64,000 nt of DNA, from positions 21,472,077 through 21,536,076 of the forward strand of contig NC_064438.1 in NCBI RefSeq assembly GCF_023343835.1, in the 5' to 3' direction. The translations under genes and the position numbers were made by a program. Shown here one piece after another: positions 56,601 to 64,000 of the stretch. This DNA is from Lagopus muta (Eukaryota > Chordata > Aves > Galliformes > Phasianidae). Numbering within the stretch: the stretch's first letter is position 1; every line of letters starts with the position of its first letter. A model generated the notes under the pieces. That model searched no databases. It was given only the letters and a program-made list of their open reading frames with translations, and was not told the origin of the DNA.

Positions 56601-57674
56601 GAGGAGGTAAGTCCTTGTGCCTCCAGACCAGTGCCATGCTGCTTCCTCACATCTTGATTCTTTCTCTGTGTTAGGTTACCTTGGGGCACTGCAGCTGCCT
56701 ACGGGGGCTCTGGGGAACTGGAGGGTCCTCTCATGGCCAGCACTGGGTGGGCTGTGGATGGTCTCACCCTGACCTTCACAACCTCAGAGGGTTCCAGGAG
56801 CCCTTGGCTTGGCTGACAGAGTGGGGGCCAATCCTCCACATGCCCCTGCCATTGTTCCCGAGGGACAGTGGGCCCCCAGCCCACACAGCAGTGCGTGAGA
56901 GCAGAGCCGGCCCAGCGCCTGCTCAGCCTGAGTCTGAACGTCCTGCAGAGCAACGTCCAGGCATCTGCTGCTGGTTTTCAGCTGGAAATCTGCTCGTTTG
57001 TGGGCTGAAATGAGAACCAGATGGTAGTTGTTTGGGATTTGTTTTAGAAAAAAAACCATCTTCTGTAAAGCATTTTTCTGTTTTGAGTTCCTGCTTCCTT
57101 TCCCATCTGTCTGAGGAACCGGGTCTGTAAATTTTCTCCTGTCCATGTGCCCCCCCTCACAGCATGGTGCTCAGCCCTGGGTCCCAGCACGGGCACAACG
57201 AGGGCACATCCCTCCTCAGGCCATACAACGGGCTCTTGCGTGAGCTGCTTTGTTCGCTAGCTGTGTTTGGTTTTGTCTGCTTATACTTTGCCTCCTCCTG
57301 AGTTTTCTGGATGTGAGTGAAAAGCAAACCACCACCAAGACACCATCTGGTTTCACATCACAACCGTGTGCTTCTCTGCAGCTGTGAGCTGCCACTGGCA
57401 CCTCATGCCTGTCTTGGTGCTGCTCTGCTGCGCGGCACCCGCAGCCCCTGTGGAGATGGCGGCACAAGGCCGGCTTCCAGCAACTGGGCACAGTGTGCAG
57501 CAGCTTCCAGATGGGAATTTTTGCACCTTCCTGTTTGATTTCATGAGGGTATCGATTTGTGTCTTCTTCAGTGAAGAGCCTTGGTTCTGCTCTCCATTGC
57601 GCCAAAATAAATCTGAATTTACTTTGTTTTGGATGTGTGATTAACTTACACAGAAGGGAATGCTGCTCTGCATT
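53606..57674. other. Intergenic stretch without recognised genes
   Basis: No coding exon or clear transposable element was found. A low-GC block at 56010-56240 with TTTATATAAAG-type words differs from the surrounding sequence. Confidence 0.5.
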
Positions 57675-57697
57675 CCCCCCCCCCCCTTTTTTTTTTT
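57675..57697. repeat. C12-T11 homopolymer junction
   Basis: A run of about twelve C followed by about eleven T; simple sequence prone to length change. Confidence 0.85.
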
Positions 57698-58850
57698 CCT
57701 AGAAATGGCTTTTCTCTCTCCTTCAGTTCTCAGCAGCTGCAAGAGGGATCTCATTGGATTTTTCACCTTTATTAAGGTGAACATGGTTTCATAAAGAAGA
57801 TTCCACCTTCTCTAACAGTAACTTGTAATAATGGAGAAATCTACAGCAGCAGAGTTTGCTGCGGTGCCCTTCAGCACTTTCAGCAGCCTTGGCCATTCTT
57901 CCTGGGCACTTTTCATGTTCTTCAGAGCAGAGAGAACTTTACGATTATCTGTTCTGACAATGAATCTCACCTAATAATTTCTGCTTCAACATCTCTTGAG
58001 CTACAATGAATCTTAAAAAAGACTGTAGAGACTTCAGCTGGAGACTTCAGATTATGGAAAGTCTGTGACGTCCCTAGGTAAATTGTCCTATAGGTGAACA
58101 GTTTCATCAAACAGTACACCCTGCATTTCATCTGAATTTGTTTAGCTTCTGTTTCCAGCCACCACAACAAATTATATTTCTGTTATGTTCTCTCTCTGCC
58201 TGATTAGAGAGCCCTATTATTAATCATTTATTCTTGCACTGATAATTACTAACAGTGCTCGAGACAACTTCTGACCTTCTGCTGGATAAACTTGGATTGA
58301 CCTTCCTAAGTTTTTTTTTTTGCAAGAAATATGTCTTCCAGATGCTGAATCTTTCTTGCAGTTCTCTTTTGACCCCATTACAATTTGTGTTGTTAAGGGG
58401 CTGTATTTATCTGTGTGCCATGAAGTGCCCTGAAGCAGAGTCAGGTTCGTAATCAGCCTTCCCAGAGCTGCTTCACAAGACTTTGTCATCCATGGTGCAC
58501 CTATAGCCATTACCATCCTTTGCTGCTACGTGAATGAACCCTGCTTGGATTTTGGTGTATGAACAGCCTCACTGCAGAAATGAATTTGTCATGGTGGATG
58601 GGTTTGTACAGCTGAGCGTGCTCCTTGTCTTTCCAAGCCCACCCATTTTGTACTGCTCTCAAATGACACCTCTTTCCTGTGAGCAATACTGATTTTGCAG
58701 AATGCTGTTGTTACGTGAGAGTAATGAGTGAGGCTGTAGAATGCTTCTTGAGGTAAACATTTTGATATAGTGATCCTCGTCACAAAGACTGTGTGGCCTC
58801 ATCAAATATGGGACCACGTGTGTTTTAACAAGGCCTGCTTCCCATTGAAA
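57698..58850. other. Intergenic stretch without recognised features
   Basis: Unique-looking sequence. No gene, repeat family or RNA was recognised. Confidence 0.5.
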
Positions 58851-58859
58851 ACCATGCAG

Positions 58860-59025
58860 ACTTCCTGGAGAGAAGGGAGAACCCCTGTCTCCAGAGATCT
58901 CAGAGCTAAACTGGACAAATCCCCAAACAGACAAATCTAATCAGCCCTGTTTGGGAAGGAGCTTGGACAAGCTGACTTCCAGAGGTCTCTTCCAACCCAA
59001 ATTATTCTGTAATTATGTAACTACG
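58860..59025 (+). mobile_element. CR1 LINE 3' end, sense
   Basis: 'agaggtctcttccaacccaa' followed by ATTATTCTGTAATTATG is a degraded CR1 3' terminus. The preceding 'tggacaaatccccaaacaga' region probably belongs to the same copy. The left border is uncertain. Confidence 0.6.
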
Positions 59026-62000
59026 TGGCTAATTATCTTGCTATTTTTAATGCTTGTCACTGTCCTTTATGTTCACCTTCCTGCATTCCACCCTGCTCCA
59101 CTGACAGGTTAACTGAGTCAACTCTGCAAATGTAAATGTTTTATATACCAGCATATGCCTAAAGAATTCCATGGGCAAAAGAGAAAGGAGTTTATTATCA
59201 GATGACCCAGCTCTTGCCAAGTACAAACCCAGTGAAAAATATTTCCTTCTCCTGCCAGTGAGGGCTGGCAGCTCTGCCGAGGGTGCCTGCTGTGAGATGA
59301 TGGGCTCAGTGGGGGATGAGATTTGCCAGGGTTTTCTGTAATAGTCTGGCAAAGAGGAGGTGACCCAAGCCTGGGGTGGCTGCTGCAGGTCTAAGGAGTG
59401 GGACTGCAGGGCTGGCAGTCTCCAGGAGAGGTCACTCCTGTGCCCAGCTGTCCTGGCCTCTGAGGTGGTGGGGAACAGGAGGGTTGACTCTGGGCGCTGA
59501 ATCTTCCTGCCTTTGATTTCTTCAGCTTCATCAATGCTCCCTTCCTAAATACCCATCTTTATGTTTCTGTTTTATTCCAATGCTTAATGGTAACTTGCGA
59601 TCATGTACCATTATAGAGCCCAATTTAGATTGGGAGGGATTACTGAGGATCACCTGGTCCTCCCCTACATTCAAAGCAGGGCAAACTTCAAAGTTATATT
59701 GTGTTGTTCGAGCCTCTATCCAGAGGATCACCACAAGAGTGATCCCATGGCCTCTCCAGGTGCCTGTTTGCACTACTTGGCCACCCATATCTGTTGTCTT
59801 CTGGCTTAATAGCCAGGGGAAATTCCCTTGGTGCATGTTGCAACAATGACATCACATCCTGCTGTTGAATCTGTTATTGAGATCTACCTTATTCTAGTCC
59901 AATGTTTCCCTTCCATTTCCTTCATTCGTCTTGCTGCCAGTCCTAAAGTCCTTAAATTAGCAGGATCCAAGCATGCACTCACTGAAATGAAGGGAGGCTG
60001 GGATGCACTGCAGCACTGTGAGCATGCTTCTGTTTGTGCTACATGTTGGGAAATGTGCTGTGGAGCTGGAGGTGAGAAGCCCAACAGAGGCAGGAGGCCG
60101 CTGCTCCCCGTGCTTTCCCTGTGGTAATGACCTTGTTGGGGCACGTAGGCATGATGGGCATCAGTGGGTCTCACTTTCAGCAGCTGCTGCAGGAGCTGAA
60201 GCCCACCATCTCCCCAAGTGGTTTCTGGGGGTGAGGGGTAGGACCGTGCAGCCAGGACAGTGTTTGTGCAACCCTTCGGCCACCTCTGCATGACCACTGT
60301 GTCTTCAACTGCTATCCCTGCTTGTTTTGCTTGCTGTGTTGTTTTGCATCTGCAAGGTTGAGTGGGTGGTTTGGAGGTTTCTGTACTCTCTGTTCTTTTA
60401 GAGGCTTAGCTTAGTCTGTGCATTTAAATGCAGGTTGTGCCTCACAAAAGGGACGTTATTTTGAATGAATGGCATCATCTATCTCAATATCTGGTTCAGC
60501 TTTTATACCAGAAAAATCTGATGAGATACAAGCTGACATCTCATTTTCTTCATCTGGCTAGAGGAAGTCACGATGTTTTTTCAGTGAAATCTTTATTCTA
60601 AGATCTGAAAAAGTATAAACAAATAGAAACTTCCTCTGCTTTCCTTTTGTCAGGCTGTCAAAATGTTCCCAGGCCACCCCGGTTTATGGTTTTCACATGT
60701 TATTCCTTCTTTCAGATGACAGCAGAGAGATGAGTTGACAGCCACTGGTGTCAGGGGCAGGGAATTGCTCCAGGGAGAGAAGCTCTCAGCTTTAAAGAGA
60801 GCTTTGCTGTGGGTGTGGCAAGGCTGGGTCAGGGACCCTGCTGCAGAGATGGTGACTTTTTTCCAAGGATATTCCTGTTGCGGAAGGAAACAAAGTGACT
60901 GCAGTAACTGCTCTCTGGAACTGTTGTTTGGGGCTGGGAGTTGCATGAGTGTCATCCAAGGGATGTAGTCTATATTCTACCCTGGATACACAAGAACGTA
61001 CTGACTTGTTCATGAAGTCAGTCTTCTGCCAATAGTATAAACAACATGTAGCTTTCCAGGCACAGAAGTGTGTGTCTAAACCTTTCTTTTGCTTACATTT
61101 ACGCTTTCCATTTCAGCCCCTTCTACTCACTCTTTAGTTTCTGCCTTTTGGAGCCAATTAGCCAGGAGATGGAGGGAGACTTGACTGAGGTGTAACCAGG
61201 CCACATGGTTCAAACAACCACGGGTTGAGGTGGAAGAAAGGATCCCGGGGGGAGGGGAGAGGGGGAGGCTATGAGAGGACGTGGCATCGCTGTGAGTCAT
61301 ATGGGAGTGCAGGTGAATCTCACAGGCTCCAGTCCTTCCACACACGTGCAGGCACCTCCCGTTGCAGGCTCAGCCTGCTGCAGGCACCATGTGCGTCAGC
61401 CTGTTCTTGTTGTGACACTGCTTGTGTATTTCTTCCTCTCACCCATCGTCTTTCTGAGGGGAAGCTAAGATAATGACAGGACTCCTCGTTCTTTGTCACA
61501 GAAATCGGGTATAATTGCTCCATTTCAGCTGCTTTCAGAAGTGCAGCGAGGGAACAGGCTGGTTTCTTTCTTAAGGCATCAGTCATCTGAAGCATTTGGT
61601 AGATGGCACATCAGGGCTGGGAAATGACTCAACTGTCTTTGTTAAAAGCAGTCCTTGGACTCTGGGAGTAAAATCAGAGGGGTAGAGCTGGGGCGGCAGA
61701 GAGAGGCTTCAGCAGCAGATTCTCCGTTCTGCTCTGGTAGAATGAGCACAGCCCTCACCAGAACTGCCTCAAATCATCCCCACAGCCAAAAAGACATTCC
61801 TCAGCCCAACCTCGCTTCAAGGGCTGGGGTGTCCACGTGGGGAGAGCCAGCACCATGGGTGGCCCCGGCTGCAGCTTCCTGTGTGTGGCTGTGTCATTTC
61901 TGCCCTTGAGCTTGGCAAGCCCTGGTTCCCTTAGAGAGGAGTGTAGCAGGGAGCACTGAGACACCCCAGTGTCTCGTGTTCAATACAGTGCTGAGCTCCC

Positions 62001-64000
62001 AGCAGAAGGAGCCAACCTGCACACCACCAGCTGAGGCTGAGATGGGTTCTCAGTGGAGGAAAGCGTGCTAAGAACTGTGATCCTGCCAGGTCCAGCTGAA
62101 CAGGCTCCTTGTCCTCAGCCGACACTACCTGCCTGCCTTTGGCACGGGAGTTGGGGTGGCCTCCAGGTGAGAGCCAGGGGCTTCTCTCTCTTCATGCCAA
62201 ACTATCTGGCTTTGGGGGGTGCAGCCTTGCACTGTCTCAATGCTGGGAACATCGAACCTGAGATCACCCAACCGACAGCCCTTTCTCTTCCTGGCAGGGC
62301 TTGGAGAAACCTCCTTGAGTTGGTCTTGTCTGTCTGTGAATCTTTGCAGGTCTTATGTGACAAGCTGCTGATGGCAAAACAGGCTGCTTTGAGGTGGGTG
62401 TAGCAGGGATTGGCTTTTGTTTGTTTTTCCTGCTGCCAAGGCTTTGCTTATCTAACCTCCATTTCAGCCCTGTTCTGCGTGGAAATACTTTTATTTATGC
62501 AGCTGGGACAGAGGCCCTTTCTCCCTTAACTCTTGTAAGTTTGAACTTGTAGAAGAGAAAATATCTCATGGCAGTTGTCTTCCTGCTGTGGAATGAAGTG
62601 CAGTGCCTCAAATGGGCTGCACCAGTGTGTGCGGGTGGAGCTTGCTATCCTGTCGGGCAATGATGCCATGGTGATGGTTTTTAGGCCACTGCAACCAGGC
62701 TGGGGCTGTCTGTGAGAGATCATTAGGGCAGGTTGTGCTCACAGGTGCTCTCACACCATCTGAAGGTGTAGCCGTGCATCTGGGAGGCCTCACCACTCTG
62801 TCCTGCCTTTCTCTGGGTCCCAACATCCCTGGCTGCCAGCAATGACAGTTGACAGTTGTGACAGTGGGGACCTGCCTATCTTTGCCCACTGATGTGACCC
62901 TTCTGAGTGTGGAAAATAGGGTGCCTACTTTTAATAAGCGATAAGAGAATTCAGTCATTGCTCAGGACCTTCTGCCTCCTCGGACACTTCATGCAGCTGA
63001 GAGCTCAACGGCCTTCAAGCCGTGGCCGTACCAAGTACTCTGTGTTCCTAGATGACATAGATGATACTGCAATAGGATAGAGAAATGAGGCTTTTTATGC
63101 ACTGCCTCCTTTCATAGCTTCTCATTGTGCTGGGTTGTGTTTTTGTTTAAATGCTCCAGCCTCTGGGCTATGCTTTGCTCCGCATAATACATCCAACACC
63201 ATGGAAATAAGTTGTTAGCTGTTCCTTTAAATGTATCTGTCTGTCTTAGCTTTTATGGACCATTCAGGTGCCTTTTTCAAAGCAAAGCTGGCCTCTGTAT
63301 ACCCTCTCCCTACCTACACTGGGTCCACAGTCATCACACAGAGCTGGCTGATGCCATCTATTCACTGTGGCCCAGTGTGTTTCTAAATGCTGTCACAAAT
63401 CAGTGAAGGAAGCAAGTGTGTATGATTTGCTACAGCTGATGCTACTGGTGACAGAATTAGACTGTCCATCTGTGTACTCAAAGAATCTGCATTGACAGTG
63501 TCCTAATGACAGTCCTTGTGTTGTCTGTTTGGGGAGTAATTGTAATTTCTGGAGCAAGAAGATCTGAATAGAGCTTGTTAAGAATGTTTCAGCAAGGATG
63601 ACGCAGTTAGAAAATGTGTATGTTGTAAAGCAGAAATGTTTTGTGGAAACATACGTGGTTTGACTAATCTTAATCATCAGTATTCTGCTGCTAGACAGCT
63701 CACTTGTACCATATGTGTGAGCTACGTGTGCACAGAAACATAGCTTCCAGGGTTTGCCCCTCTGTTACTGCCCTGTGGTCCTGGCATTTTCTGGCTGGCT
63801 AAGATAGAACTCCTCCTGGTCCAGGGAAGCTGGAAGCTTGGCTCTTCAATAACGTTGATAAAACTCTTCAGTTCTGTTGCTGCTCACTCCCAAATCAATT
63901 TGCTGCCTTTATTTGCGCTAAGCTGCAGTGATACCGGGGGAAAAAAACAACTGGCAATTTTGTTTAACAGCTACTGATGGCTGGAGCTACCTCTTATATT
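59026..64000. other. Intergenic right end of window
   Basis: No exon of ACCS or EXT2, the next genes in the human order, was recognised on either strand. A purine-rich run with G6, G4 and G5 blocks lies at 61248-61268. A low-GC stretch at about 60420-60600 may be conserved non-coding DNA. Confidence 0.5.

Overview
This window is nuclear DNA from a bird, most likely chicken or a close galliform. The evidence is a vertebrate multi-exon gene layout with canonical GT-AG introns, many CR1 retrotransposon fragments in both orientations, a short mariner (Galluhop-type) element, and the gene order HSD17B12 - ALKBH3 - C11orf96. That order matches human 11p11.2. Assignment to chicken chromosome 5 is inferred from synteny and was not tested.

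Layout, all three genes on the + strand. (1) 1-20400 is the 3' half of HSD17B12: five coding exons, the stop codon at 18690-18692 and a 1.7-kb 3' UTR with AATAAA at 20378. The upstream exons lie outside the window. (2) 20440-36950 is a complete ALKBH3 in nine coding exons. They join in frame to 286 codons, the same length as the human protein, with every catalytic residue present. Its CpG-island promoter starts almost immediately after the HSD17B12 poly(A) site. (3) 36950-43160 is intergenic. (4) 43170-44420 is the single-exon gene C11orf96 (Ag2 homologue), with a TATA box, a GC-rich leader, a 120-codon ORF and a 3' UTR carrying AU-rich and poly(A) elements. (5) 44420-64000 is a gene-free stretch with CR1 fragments, homopolymer tracts and a few AT-rich blocks that look like conserved non-coding DNA. 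No exon of ACCS or EXT2, the next genes expected from the human order, was recognised.

The three genes do not form a pathway. HSD17B12 reduces 3-ketoacyl-CoA in ER fatty-acid elongation, ALKBH3 repairs alkylated DNA and RNA, and C11orf96 is a small protein of unknown biochemistry. Repeats include at least four clear CR1 pieces plus weaker ones, two probable solo LTRs in HSD17B12 introns, and one non-autonomous mariner in ALKBH3 intron 7.

No novel protein system was found. The points most worth a second look are regulatory: the roughly 240-bp HSD17B12/ALKBH3 junction with a CTCF-like motif, three perfect RFX X-box motifs in introns, an AP-1/MAF motif cluster beside an HSD17B12 splice donor, and a long C-tract likely to form an i-motif or G-quadruplex.
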